DNA of 64,000 nt from Treponema_I sp045631425. GTDB lineage: Bacteria; Spirochaetota; Spirochaetia; Treponematales; Treponemataceae. Position numbers and translations under genes: made by a program. Below the pieces are notes generated by a model that was given only the letters and a program-made list of their open reading frames with translations, did not search any database and was not told the origin of the DNA. The DNA lies in the NCBI GenBank assembly GCA_045631425.1, contig JAZQUR010000011.1, forward strand, positions 27,350 through 91,349, written 5' to 3'. Shown in pieces: positions 43,734 through 52,091 of this stretch; the stretch's first letter is position 1; the number at the start of each line of letters is the position of its first letter.

Positions 43734-44896
43734 AAAATATAGTTTTTACAGGTGGCGGAACCGGTGGACACATCTATCCGGGTCTTGCCATCGTTGACGA
43801 ATTTAAGAAAAAAATTAATGATGTAAAAATCAACGGACAAAATCCAGACATTAAAGTGATTTGGATTGGCTCAAACAAAGGTTCTGACAGAGATATCGTA
43901 GAAAAAAGTGGCAGTTGCGACAAATTTTACGGTATTTCTAGTGGAAAACTCCGAAGATACTTTTCTTTCCAAAATTTTATAGACGTTTTCAAAATTGGAA
44001 TCGGTTTTATATCATCTTTCTTTTTGTTGCTAAAACTAAAACCATTATTTGTTTTCTCAAAAGGCGGATTTGTAAGTGTTCCACCAGTTGTTGCAGCAAA
44101 AATCTTGAAAATTCCAGTTTATACTCATGAATGTGATTTTTCTCCAGGTCTTGCTACAAAAATAAATAGCAAATTTGCCAATAAAATACTTTTATCATTT
44201 GAAAGCACAACATCATTTTTTTCTGGAACTATGAAGGAAAAATTGATGGTGACAGGAAATCCAGTTCGCCCAGTTTTCTACAATGCTTCAAAAGAAAATG
44301 GAAAAGCTTTTATTGGATATGATGATAATATTAACAAAAAGCCGATTTTGCTTGTAATGGGCGGAAGTTTAGGCGCTGTTCAAATAAATTCACTGGTAAA
44401 AGAAAATCTTCCTTGGCTAAAAGAACGATTTTTTATTGTGCATCAAACTGGTAGACAATGGGCAGAGGCTCTCTTACCTTTGGCAGATGCTGATTATCAT
44501 CCTTTTGCATTTATCTACAAAGAAATGCCTGATGTTGTAGCTGCTGCAGATGTTGTGTTTTCCCGAGCTGGTTCTAACAGTCTTTGGGAATGCGCAGTTA
44601 GCAAAAAGCCTTTACTACTTGTGCCATTTTCTGGTTCTGGAACTCGAGGTGACCAAGTTGAAAATGCAGCCTTTTTTGAAAAGAATGGCGCAGCTTTAGT
44701 TCTTGGTGGAAAACACGCAGACGGTACAAAAACTCCAGAAGCAAATAGTGAAAACTTGAAAGAAGCTTTATCAACTTTGCTTGATGAATCAAAACGCAAA
44801 GAGTTTTCTCAAAATGTTGAAAGATTGGTTGGTACAAGAAAACCTGCTGAATATATTGCAAATCTAATTTATGGTGAGGTGGCTGAAAAACTATGA
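43730..44896 (+). CDS. murG: UDP-GlcNAc:lipid I N-acetylglucosaminyltransferase MurG
   Basis: Makes lipid II from lipid I at the inner face of the membrane. 388 residues, GT28. The N-terminal loop GGGTGGHIYPGLAIVDEF, the second Gly-rich loop VMGGSLGAVQINSLV, and donor-binding SRAGSNSLWECAVSKKPLLL and GDQVENA are all present. There is a short treponemal insertion near residue 30 (NDVKINGQNPD). The ATG overlaps the ankyrin-gene stop, and its own stop overlaps cvpA by 4 nt. Confidence 0.96.
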   Translation: MKNIVFTGGGTGGHIYPGLAIVDEFKKKINDVKINGQNPDIKVIWIGSNKGSDRDIVEKSGSCDKFYGISSGKLRRYFSFQNFIDVFKIGIGFISSFFLLLKLKPLFVFSKGGFVSVPPVVAAKILKIPVYTHECDFSPGLATKINSKFANKILLSFESTTSFFSGTMKEKLMVTGNPVRPVFYNASKENGKAFIGYDDNINKKPILLVMGGSLGAVQINSLVKENLPWLKERFFIVHQTGRQWAEALLPLADADYHPFAFIYKEMPDVVAAADVVFSRAGSNSLWECAVSKKPLLLVPFSGSGTRGDQVENAAFFEKNGAALVLGGKHADGTKTPEANSENLKEALSTLLDESKRKEFSQNVERLVGTRKPAEYIANLIYGEVAEKL

Positions 44897-45381
44897 CATT
44901 CGCTTTTATTGACGTAATTTTTATTGTTATCATTTTTTATTGTGCCATTGATGCAACAATTCACGGTTTCGTCCACGAGTTTTTTACAAAAGTTGCTTTT
45001 CTTTTGGGAATATTTCTCGCATCACTTTTGTTCCAAAAATTAGCTGTTTTCATTGATCCATTTATCAAAATACAAGTTCTTTCAAGAATAATTGCATTTT
45101 TGCTAATTTTCATTTTGGTATACCTCATTGTGCGAATTATCCAACAATGCATCAAAAATTGTTTTGAAAGTGATATTATGAAAGGTTTAGATAGAGCCTT
45201 AGGTTTTCTCTTTGGCGTAGTTGAAGGCGTAGTTTATGTAAGTTTGTTCTTAGTGATTTTGTACGCTCAACCTTGGTTTAACGTAAGTGGATTGCTTCAA
45301 GACAGTTTCTTTAACAATTTGCTTGGAAACCTTTTATCTGCACCAGCTGACTCTCTACGGAGTATGGTAATAAATGTTTGA
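44893..45381 (+). CDS. CvpA family membrane protein
   Basis: 162 residues with four predicted membrane segments (DVIFIVIIFYCAIDA at the start; FFTKVAFLLGIFLASLLF; SRIIAFLLIFILVYLIVRII; GLDRALGFLFGVVEGVVYVS). The amphipathic GLDRALGFLFGVVEG motif is the CvpA hallmark. In E. coli CvpA is needed for colicin V production and bile resistance; its molecular action is unclear. AGGTGG precedes the ATG; it overlaps murG by 4 nt and the next gene by 8 nt. Confidence 0.88.
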   Translation: MTFAFIDVIFIVIIFYCAIDATIHGFVHEFFTKVAFLLGIFLASLLFQKLAVFIDPFIKIQVLSRIIAFLLIFILVYLIVRIIQQCIKNCFESDIMKGLDRALGFLFGVVEGVVYVSLFLVILYAQPWFNVSGLLQDSFFNNLLGNLLSAPADSLRSMVINV

Positions 45382-46594
45382 TAATTTATTATATCAGCCT
45401 GTTTCATCTCTTTTAGAATCAGATATTTTACAAAATCAACTTCCTCAATCAATTTTGCTCAGTGGAAAAGAAGCCTCTGGAAAGTTAACTTGTGCTTTGG
45501 AAATCGCTAGAGTTTTGGACTGTACTGGCGACGAAAATGGCGTAAAGGGAAATTGGCTTTGTCAGTGTAATTCTTGTTTAAAACACAAGCAACTTAGCAG
45601 TACAAATCTCATTATTGCAGGGCCTCGGGATTGTGTATTGGAAATTGGGGCAGCAAAAAAAACTTTGATAAACGCTGTTTATAACAACGCAAGTTACATC
45701 ATGGCGGCACGTTATCTTTTTTTGCGAAGTGTTAGAAAACTTACTTTGCGTTTTAGCCCAGTTTTGTGGGAAGAAGATGATAAAGCGTCGAAAGTGTCGA
45801 CTTTGATGGCTGCCATTGATGAAGATATGGAAGAAATCTTACCAACAAAAGATTTGCCAGAAATTGAAAAGCTTGAAAAATTGCTAAACTCTATCGAAAC
45901 AAATTGCCAAAAGTTGGAAAGTTCTTATTTGTACAGTTCTATTCCTGTTAATCAAGTGCGCCGACTCTCTGTGTGGGCAAGACTTACAACTGGCAACGAC
46001 ACTAAAAAAACTATAATTATCGAAAACGCTGATAAAATGCAGGAAAGCGTTAGAAATGCTTTACTAAAGATTTTAGAGGAACCACCTGCTGATTGTAACT
46101 TTGTTCTTACAACTTCAAATCGTGGTGCAGTTATGCCTACGATTTTATCTCGTGTTAGAACATATAATTTTTATCACAGAACAGTTTCTCAGCAACTTGA
46201 AGTTGTAAAGCGTGTTTTCCATGATGATGATATTACTTTTAGCAATATCTCAGAATATTTGACAAATTTCTTGCCAGTTTCTAGAGACGAAATCAAAAGA
46301 AATGCTAAACTATATTTTGATAGTGTTTTGCATGGAAAACGTCCAGATGTTCAACAAATTTCAAAGGATTTAAACAATTTTCAGCCAAAGCTTTTGCTCA
46401 AGATTTTTATGAGTTTAGTTTTGCAAGAAATGGGATTATATTTAAGACAGGAGAATTTATCTCAAATGGATTTAGCAAAACGTTCTGCTTATGCTGAAAA
46501 ATTGCAAAATGCCATTCAATCTGCTTATATGAATATTTTAATTTACAATATAAACCCTGTTTCTGCTTTGGAGACTGTTTATGAAAGCCTATAA
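45374..46594 (+). CDS. holB: DNA polymerase III delta'-like clamp-loader subunit
   Basis: 406 residues. The N-terminal region has a modified P-loop (SGKEASGKLTCALEIAR, about 31) and a zinc-binding set of cysteines (Cys in LDCTG, then WLCQCNSC). Residues about 90-190 are an insertion relative to usual delta' proteins. The core continues with TIIIENADKMQESVRNALLKI and LEEPPADCNFVLTTSNRG, then PTILSRVRTYNF, which matches the clamp-loader SRC region without its Cys. That pattern fits delta' (HolB) better than DnaX. Overlaps cvpA (8 nt) and the kinase gene (14 nt). Confidence 0.8.
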   Translation: MFDNLLYQPVSSLLESDILQNQLPQSILLSGKEASGKLTCALEIARVLDCTGDENGVKGNWLCQCNSCLKHKQLSSTNLIIAGPRDCVLEIGAAKKTLINAVYNNASYIMAARYLFLRSVRKLTLRFSPVLWEEDDKASKVSTLMAAIDEDMEEILPTKDLPEIEKLEKLLNSIETNCQKLESSYLYSSIPVNQVRRLSVWARLTTGNDTKKTIIIENADKMQESVRNALLKILEEPPADCNFVLTTSNRGAVMPTILSRVRTYNFYHRTVSQQLEVVKRVFHDDDITFSNISEYLTNFLPVSRDEIKRNAKLYFDSVLHGKRPDVQQISKDLNNFQPKLLLKIFMSLVLQEMGLYLRQENLSQMDLAKRSAYAEKLQNAIQSAYMNILIYNINPVSALETVYESL

Positions 46595-47777
46595 TAAAAA
46601 GTTTACAGAAAAAATATCTCGTTTTTCTACAGAACATATTGAAAGCATAGTTGAAAATCTTTCATCAGAAAATGAAGCTTTGTATTCGATTTTGAACTCA
46701 TTGAACACAGGTTTGCTTATTTGTGATGAAGATTGGAAACTTCTCAAAAAAAATAAAGCATCAAATCGATTTTTGCCATTAAAAAAAGACACAAAAAACT
46801 CTGATATCGACTACGTTTGGAATTATATCGATGATGAGGATATTAGTAATTTTATCCGACAGTGTGCAAAGAAGCGAAAAATCAATGCAAATCACGATTT
46901 TACAGTTTCAACACTAGAAGGGCGCGCTAGAATCATTTCTATCACCATACAATCACTTGTTCATGATAAACATTTTGCAGGTTTTATTATCCGAATTGAT
47001 GATGTAACAGAAGCCCGAAGTCAAGAAGTTCTTATGCGTCGCATGGAAAATCTTACAAGTTTAACAAGTCTAGCAGCTTCTGTTGCCCATGAAATTAAAA
47101 ATCCACTGGGAAGTATTTCTATACATATCCAACTTTTACAAAAATCTATTGCAAAGGCTCGGGAAAATGAAGGTTTACTTCCTAATGAAAAGTTTTTGGA
47201 ACGTTATCTTGGGATTGTAAACGAAGAAATTGATAGGTTAAACAAAATTATCGTGGATTTTTTGTATGCCGCAAGACCAATTTCTATGGAAATCGAAACT
47301 GTAAATCTTAACAAAAACATAGAAGATTACTTAGAGTTTATTTCTCCTGAGCTACAAAAAAAGAATATTAACGTTAAAACAAATTTGGGCAAAAATATTC
47401 CTGATTTGTTGATAGATTCAAAATTGCTAAAGCAGGTTTTTATCAATTTGGTGCAAAATTCTATTGCTGCAATGGAAGAAGGCGGCCAACTTCATATTTC
47501 TACTATACTAAAAGGTGATTCTGTACTATTTTGCTTTGCTGATTCCGGTATTGGAATGGATAAAGAGATTCTAAATCGCATTTTTGAGCCATATTACACA
47601 ACAAAAGTTACTGGAAACGGGCTTGGTTTGACCATGGTGTATAAAATCATCAAGGAATTTGGTGGAAATATTGATGTGAAATCTGAAGTTGGAAAAGGAA
47701 CTATTTTTACAATTTCCTTGCCAATTCCTCAAATAGAAAAAGCTTTGCTTACTGAAAAATCCGAGGTTAAAGAATAA
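46581..47777 (+). CDS. PAS-containing sensor histidine kinase (NtrB/AtoS type)
   Basis: 398 residues, no membrane segment, so cytosolic. A PAS-like domain (about 30-145; NTGLLICDEDWKLLKKNKAS) precedes the dimerisation helix with the phospho-acceptor in SVAHEIKNPLGSISIHIQLL (His about 171), then the ATPase boxes LVQNSIAAMEEGG, DSGIGMD and GNGLGLTMV. Pairs with the NtrC-type regulator that begins 1 nt after its stop codon. It resembles the atoS-atoC pair found beside cvpA and murG in Treponema pallidum. The stimulus is unknown. Confidence 0.92.
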   Translation: MKAYNKKFTEKISRFSTEHIESIVENLSSENEALYSILNSLNTGLLICDEDWKLLKKNKASNRFLPLKKDTKNSDIDYVWNYIDDEDISNFIRQCAKKRKINANHDFTVSTLEGRARIISITIQSLVHDKHFAGFIIRIDDVTEARSQEVLMRRMENLTSLTSLAASVAHEIKNPLGSISIHIQLLQKSIAKARENEGLLPNEKFLERYLGIVNEEIDRLNKIIVDFLYAARPISMEIETVNLNKNIEDYLEFISPELQKKNINVKTNLGKNIPDLLIDSKLLKQVFINLVQNSIAAMEEGGQLHISTILKGDSVLFCFADSGIGMDKEILNRIFEPYYTTKVTGNGLGLTMVYKIIKEFGGNIDVKSEVGKGTIFTISLPIPQIEKALLTEKSEVKE

Positions 47778-49130
47778 ATGCAATTTAATATTTTGATAAT
47801 TGATGATGAAAAAAATATTCGAGAAGGTTTGTCCGATGCTCTGGAATTGGAAGGATACAATACTTTTATCGCAGAAAATGGAAAAATTGGTCTTGAACGA
47901 ATTGCAAAAGGTGATATTGACCTTGTAATCACTGACTTACGAATGCCAGAAATTACTGGGGAAGTGGTTTTAGAAAAAGTCGTTGCAGAAAATCCTTCTA
48001 TTCCAGTAATCGTTTTGACAGGACATGGAAGCATTGACTCCGCTGTCGAAGCCATGCGCAAAGGTGCTTACAACTTTTTAACCAAGCCTCTAAACCTTGA
48101 CCAGCTTACAATGATTGTAAAACGTGCTTTGCAAAGCCGTGAACTTTCCATTCGTCACAGAAGATTGCTGGAAGAAATGGAAAAAAGCCGAAGTTTCGAG
48201 CATATTATTGGGAAAAGTGCCGAAATGCAAAAGATTTTCCAAAAGGTTAGACGTGTGGCAGATTCCAAAGCCTCTGTTTTGATAACTGGAGAAAGCGGTG
48301 TCGGAAAAGAATTGATAACAGATGCAATTCATAATCTTTCTTCTCGGAAAGATAAGCCATTTATCAAAGTTCACTGTGCCGCCTTGTCAGAATCTCTTTT
48401 GGAAAGTGAACTTTTTGGCCACGAAAAAGGCGCTTTTACTGGGGCAACTGGTCGTAAGCATGGCCGATTTGAACTTGCAAATGGTGGAACAATATTTTTA
48501 GACGAAATCGGCGAAATCAATCAAAATGTTCAAATCAAGATTTTGCGAGTTCTTCAAGAAAAACAGTTTGAGCGTGTTGGTGGTGAAGAAACCTTATCTG
48601 TGGATGTTCGCGTTATAGCCGCTACAAATAAGGATTTGGAAAAAGAAGTTCGAGAAGGTCGCTTCCGTGAAGATTTGTTCTATCGCTTAAACGTGGTTCA
48701 AATTGAAGTGCCACCCTTACGTGAACGAAAAGATGATATCCCCTTGATGATAGCAAGTTTTATCAAAGAAGCTTCTGAAGAAAACGGAAAAAATATTGTG
48801 GGTGTTGATGCAAAAGCTCGTTCAGCTTTGTATCGCTACGATTGGCCTGGAAATATTCGTCAGTTGAAAAACTGTATCGAAAGCGCAGTTGTTATGTGCG
48901 AAGGGGATACTATCACCCTAAACGATTTACCGCCTTCTATTAGTCAGGTTTCAGAGGAAGCTGTCATCAAGGTTCCCGTTGGAATCCCAATGGAAGAAGC
49001 GGAAAAAATTATTATCATGCAAAATCTTGCTATCAATAAAGGCAATAAAACTAAAACAGCGGATATTCTCGGAATTGGAAGGAAAACGCTGCATAGAAAA
49101 TTAGACGAGTGGGGTGAAAACAATGATTAA
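47778..49130 (+). CDS. Sigma-54-dependent response regulator (NtrC/AtoC type)
   Basis: 450 residues. Receiver domain with DDEKNIREGLSDAL, phospho-acceptor Asp in LVITDLRMPE (about 55) and LTKPLNL. AAA+ domain with Walker A GESGVGKELI, the sigma-54-contacting GAFTGAT loop (about 218), and a Walker B region in GGTIFLDEIGEI. C-terminal Fis-type helix-turn-helix NKTKTADILGIGRKTLHRKL. All residues needed for sigma-54 activation are present. The partner kinase lies immediately upstream; the galM start lies within its last codons. No convincing -24/-12 promoter was found upstream of a gene in this window, so its targets lie elsewhere. Confidence 0.95.
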   Translation: MQFNILIIDDEKNIREGLSDALELEGYNTFIAENGKIGLERIAKGDIDLVITDLRMPEITGEVVLEKVVAENPSIPVIVLTGHGSIDSAVEAMRKGAYNFLTKPLNLDQLTMIVKRALQSRELSIRHRRLLEEMEKSRSFEHIIGKSAEMQKIFQKVRRVADSKASVLITGESGVGKELITDAIHNLSSRKDKPFIKVHCAALSESLLESELFGHEKGAFTGATGRKHGRFELANGGTIFLDEIGEINQNVQIKILRVLQEKQFERVGGEETLSVDVRVIAATNKDLEKEVREGRFREDLFYRLNVVQIEVPPLRERKDDIPLMIASFIKEASEENGKNIVGVDAKARSALYRYDWPGNIRQLKNCIESAVVMCEGDTITLNDLPPSISQVSEEAVIKVPVGIPMEEAEKIIIMQNLAINKGNKTKTADILGIGRKTLHRKLDEWGENND

Positions 49131-50172
49131 AGTGACAAAAGAGGATTTTCAAAATTTTTACGATGGAAAACAAGTTTGTTTGTACACAGTTTCCAATGAA
49201 AAAATGAGCTTTTCAGTAACCAATTTTGGTGGCGCAATTACAAAAATCCTTGTTCCATCAAAAACTGGTGTTCTTGAAAATGTGGTTTTGGGTTACGATT
49301 CTGTGCAGCATTATATTCGTGGAAATTTTTGTTATTTTGGCGTAATTGCTGGACGTTTTGCAAATCGAATTGCCAACAGTTCTTTTGAAATTGATGGTGA
49401 TAAGTATTTCATGGATAAAAATGATGGTGAAAATACTTTGCACGGTGGTTTTCTTGGAATGAATCGTCGTGTTTTTGATATTGAGACTGTAGAAATTGAT
49501 GAAAATCTTGGTGGCGTGAAATTGTCATATCTTAGTGTTGATGGTGAACAAGGTATGCCAGGAAATCTAAAAATCAATGTTTTTTATCTTTTGGATAATG
49601 AAAACAACCTAAAAATCAAATATGTTGTGGAATCTGACAAAAAAACTCCGGTAAATCTTACAAATCACACATATTTTAATTTGTCTGGTGATTGCAAGAA
49701 AAATATTTTTGACACAGTGCTTCAAATCTCCAGTGAAAATATTCTCGAAGTTGATGATAAACTTATTCCAACTGGAAAATTTGTAAGCGTTGAAAATACT
49801 CCATTTGATTTTAGAAAGCCTAAAAAAATCGGTGCTGATATTAAAAAGGTAAAAAAGGGATACGATCACAATTTTTGCTTAGTTGGCGACGATTACGATG
49901 GAAAACTGCAACAGGTTTCTGTGGCTTATGAACCAAAATCAGGCCGAAAAATGACAACTTTCACAACAATGCCTGGTGTACAAGTTTATACTTCTGGAAG
50001 TTTGTATACACATTATGGCTACAAAGGGAAAAAGTATAAAGCTTATGATGGATTTTGTTTGGAAACACAATTTTATCCAGACTCGCCAAACAAGCCAAAC
50101 TTCCCAAATTGTGTAATTGAAGCAAACAAAGAGTATCAGTACGAAACTGTTTACAAATTTGAAGTTTGCTAG
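49123..50172 (+). CDS. galM: Aldose 1-epimerase (galactose mutarotase)
   Basis: Interconverts alpha and beta anomers of aldohexoses. 349 residues from the ATG at 49123, with GGGGTG 6 nt upstream; a GTG at 49114 is in frame but lies on that ribosome site. Motifs: FGGAITKILVPSK, GRFANRIANSSF, DGENTLHGG, and VNLTNHTYFNLSG (catalytic His), then CLETQFYPDSPNKPNFP (catalytic Glu). Overlaps the response-regulator gene by 8 nt, an unusual partner for a sugar gene; it ends the operon before a strong terminator. Confidence 0.94.
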   Translation: MIKVTKEDFQNFYDGKQVCLYTVSNEKMSFSVTNFGGAITKILVPSKTGVLENVVLGYDSVQHYIRGNFCYFGVIAGRFANRIANSSFEIDGDKYFMDKNDGENTLHGGFLGMNRRVFDIETVEIDENLGGVKLSYLSVDGEQGMPGNLKINVFYLLDNENNLKIKYVVESDKKTPVNLTNHTYFNLSGDCKKNIFDTVLQISSENILEVDDKLIPTGKFVSVENTPFDFRKPKKIGADIKKVKKGYDHNFCLVGDDYDGKLQQVSVAYEPKSGRKMTTFTTMPGVQVYTSGSLYTHYGYKGKKYKAYDGFCLETQFYPDSPNKPNFPNCVIEANKEYQYETVYKFEVC

Positions 50173-50176
50173 AGTG

Positions 50177-50224
50177 AAAAAAAAGGTGAATCTCTGGATA
50201 TTTATTCCTTGATTCACCTTTTAT
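50177..50224. terminator. Bidirectional terminator between galM and rlmK-like gene
   Basis: AAAAGGTGAATC / GATTCACCTTTT stem with A and T tails on either side; it serves both convergent genes. Confidence 0.85.
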
Positions 50225-50228
50225 CATC

Positions 50229-51308
50229 CTAATATCTAATCTCTGTTTCCAAAGTTTTTTCCACTTTTTCTACAGCGCTTTCTCTATTAGAAAAATTATT
50301 GCTTTCTTTTGCTGATTTTTCGCCACGTTGGATTTTCCAAGCTTGGTGGATTTTCATATTTCTAAAATCCTCTGGAATTGTGGAATCTGTAATATCTTTT
50401 GCAGAAAATCCTTCTGGAAGTTTTTCTTCTTCAAATCGGATTTTTCTAGAATTTGTTGAAAAGTAGAGTATTCCCTTATCAGATAAACAATTACAACAAA
50501 GTTTTACAAGCTCTGGCCAATCTCGATTTATATCCAAAGTATTTTCAGTTTTCTTTGAGTTTGAGAAAGTTGGGGGATCCAAAACGATAATATCATACTT
50601 TTCTTTGTGTCCTTCCAAAAATGTTTTCACATCACTTGCGATAAACTGATATTTTGCTTCATCCGAATATCCGTTTAACATTAAGTTTTTCTTTGCCCAA
50701 TCAAGATATTTCTTTGACAAATCCACCGATGTAACAGATTTTGCTTTTCCACTTGCTGCATAAGCCGAAAAAGCTCCTGTGTAACAAAACAAGTTTAGAA
50801 CAGATTTTCCGCTACAAGTTGTTTGGACAGTTTTTCTAAGAGGTCTGTGATCGAAAAATAGCCCAGTATCAATGTAATCGCTTAGATTTACCAAAAAACG
50901 TAACCCATTTTCCTTTACGATAAACTCAAGCTTTTTGTTTCCAAGTTTTTCATATTGATTTTCGCCTTTTTGTTGTTGGCGAGTTTTCATAATGATATTT
51001 TCTTGAGGAATTGCCAAACTAAATGAAATCTGATTTTTGATAGCTTCAAGCCACTCAGTTTCCTCAGCCTCAGATTTTTCGTAAGGTCGCTTATACAACG
51101 CGATTTGTAAATAAAAAGTTCCCACCTCGCCAGGCATAGATGTTTCAGTTTCATATAAATCAATGGCTAGAGGAATTTCTGGAATGTCCTTATCGTAAAG
51201 TCGGAAACAGTTGATATTACTGCGTTTTGCCCATTTTTTTAGATGCTTATATCGCTTTGTAAGACGATTCGCTAATAATTCGCATTGATATTGAGTTTTA
51301 TTATCCAT
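50229..51308 (-). CDS. RlmK-like class I SAM rRNA methyltransferase
   Basis: 359 residues. An N-terminal PUA/THUMP-free substrate domain (about 1-120) precedes the Rossmann methyltransferase: VLNLFCYTGAFSAYAASG (SAM loop, motif I), VDLSKKYLDWAKKNL (motif II) and DPPTFSNSKKTENTLDINRD (motif IV). The last motif matches the RlmK half of E. coli RlmKL, which makes m7G2069 in 23S rRNA; the RlmL half is absent here. RlmI-type m5C enzymes also share this fold, but lack the TFSNSK block. It lies 31 nt after rex, probably co-transcribed. Confidence 0.8.
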   Translation of the reverse strand: MDNKTQYQCELLANRLTKRYKHLKKWAKRSNINCFRLYDKDIPEIPLAIDLYETETSMPGEVGTFYLQIALYKRPYEKSEAEETEWLEAIKNQISFSLAIPQENIIMKTRQQQKGENQYEKLGNKKLEFIVKENGLRFLVNLSDYIDTGLFFDHRPLRKTVQTTCSGKSVLNLFCYTGAFSAYAASGKAKSVTSVDLSKKYLDWAKKNLMLNGYSDEAKYQFIASDVKTFLEGHKEKYDIIVLDPPTFSNSKKTENTLDINRDWPELVKLCCNCLSDKGILYFSTNSRKIRFEEEKLPEGFSAKDITDSTIPEDFRNMKIHQAWKIQRGEKSAKESNNFSNRESAVEKVEKTLETEIRY

Positions 51309-51339
51309 TATTTTTTCCGTAAAATGATTTTATGATGAT

Positions 51340-51990
51340 TTATTCTTTTGTGAGTTTTGGCTGCTTTTCGTTCATCATTACACAAAGCATCGCATAGCCT
51401 GATGTTAAGTCTTCTCTCTGGCAAACCACGTCAGAAGGTAACTTAAGCTTTGTGTTGGTAAAGTTCCAAATTGCTTTTATACCAGCTGCAACAACTCTGT
51501 CAGCACTTTCTTGGGCATAAACTGATGGTACAGTTAAAATCGCGATAGAAGCATTTAAGTTTGCAACTTGCTCTTTCAATGTGTCGATAGAAAAAATTGG
51601 TACGCCGTGGATTTTTTGCCCAATTCTTTCAGGATTTGTATCAAATGCACCAACGAAATTCAACCCATGATATTGAAATTCTTGATAACCTGTTAATGCT
51701 GTAGCAAGATTTCCAGCTCCGATAATTACAACATTTTTGCTTTTATCCCAATCAAGAAAATGCTCAATAGCCGAAATCAATGGAATAACTGGATATCCCC
51801 GTTTTGGAGTCCCCACAATTCCTGTAATGGCTAAGTCTTTTCTAACTTGAATTGGCTCTAAATTAAGCTCTGTGGCGATAAGTGTGCCAGATATAAAATC
51901 GTAACCTTCGCTAGCAGCTTGACGAATAATGTGTAAATATGATGGCAACCTTTTGATAGAAGGTGATGCTGGAATTTTTTGTTTACTCAT
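51340..51990 (-). CDS. rex: Redox-sensing transcriptional repressor Rex
   Basis: Senses the NADH/NAD+ ratio and represses fermentation and respiration genes. 216 residues. N-terminal winged helix (SIKRLPSYLHIIRQAASEG; ISGTLIATELNLEPIQVRKDLA), then the Rossmann NAD domain with VVIIGAGNLATALTGY and FDTNPERIG, and the C-terminal swap helix. All Rex hallmarks are visible. Promoter TTTACA-17-TATTAT places the start about 3 nt before the ATG; there is no good Shine-Dalgarno. Divergent from the MATE gene. Confidence 0.95.
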   Translation of the reverse strand: MSKQKIPASPSIKRLPSYLHIIRQAASEGYDFISGTLIATELNLEPIQVRKDLAITGIVGTPKRGYPVIPLISAIEHFLDWDKSKNVVIIGAGNLATALTGYQEFQYHGLNFVGAFDTNPERIGQKIHGVPIFSIDTLKEQVANLNASIAILTVPSVYAQESADRVVAAGIKAIWNFTNTKLKLPSDVVCQREDLTSGYAMLCVMMNEKQPKLTKE

Positions 51991-51999
51991 ACTGTCTAA

Positions 52000-52028
52000 A
52001 TAATACTATAAAAATTTATCGATGTAAA
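52000..52028 (-). promoter_or_regulatory. Promoter of rex
   Basis: Minus strand: -35 TTTACA (52028-52023), 17-nt spacer, -10 TATTAT (52005-52000), 9 nt to the ATG, so the leader is only about 3 nt. Confidence 0.65.
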
Positions 52029-52056
52029 GTTTAGAGCCTTGTTTGTGTCAAAGTTT

Positions 52057-52085
52057 TTCACGTTCAGAAGAAACATCATTATATT
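52057..52085 (+). promoter_or_regulatory. Promoter of the MATE gene, leaderless arrangement
   Basis: -35 TTCACG (52057-52062), 17-nt spacer, -10 TATATT (52080-52085), 6 nt to the ATG at 52092. No Shine-Dalgarno. Confidence 0.55.
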
Positions 52086-52091
52086 TTGGAT

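Noticed and set aside
52033..52064. Possible Rex operator between rex and the MATE gene
   Set aside because: TTGTG and CAC half-sites are present but the spacing is one base off and the outer bases do not match, so it is not a convincing Rex box.
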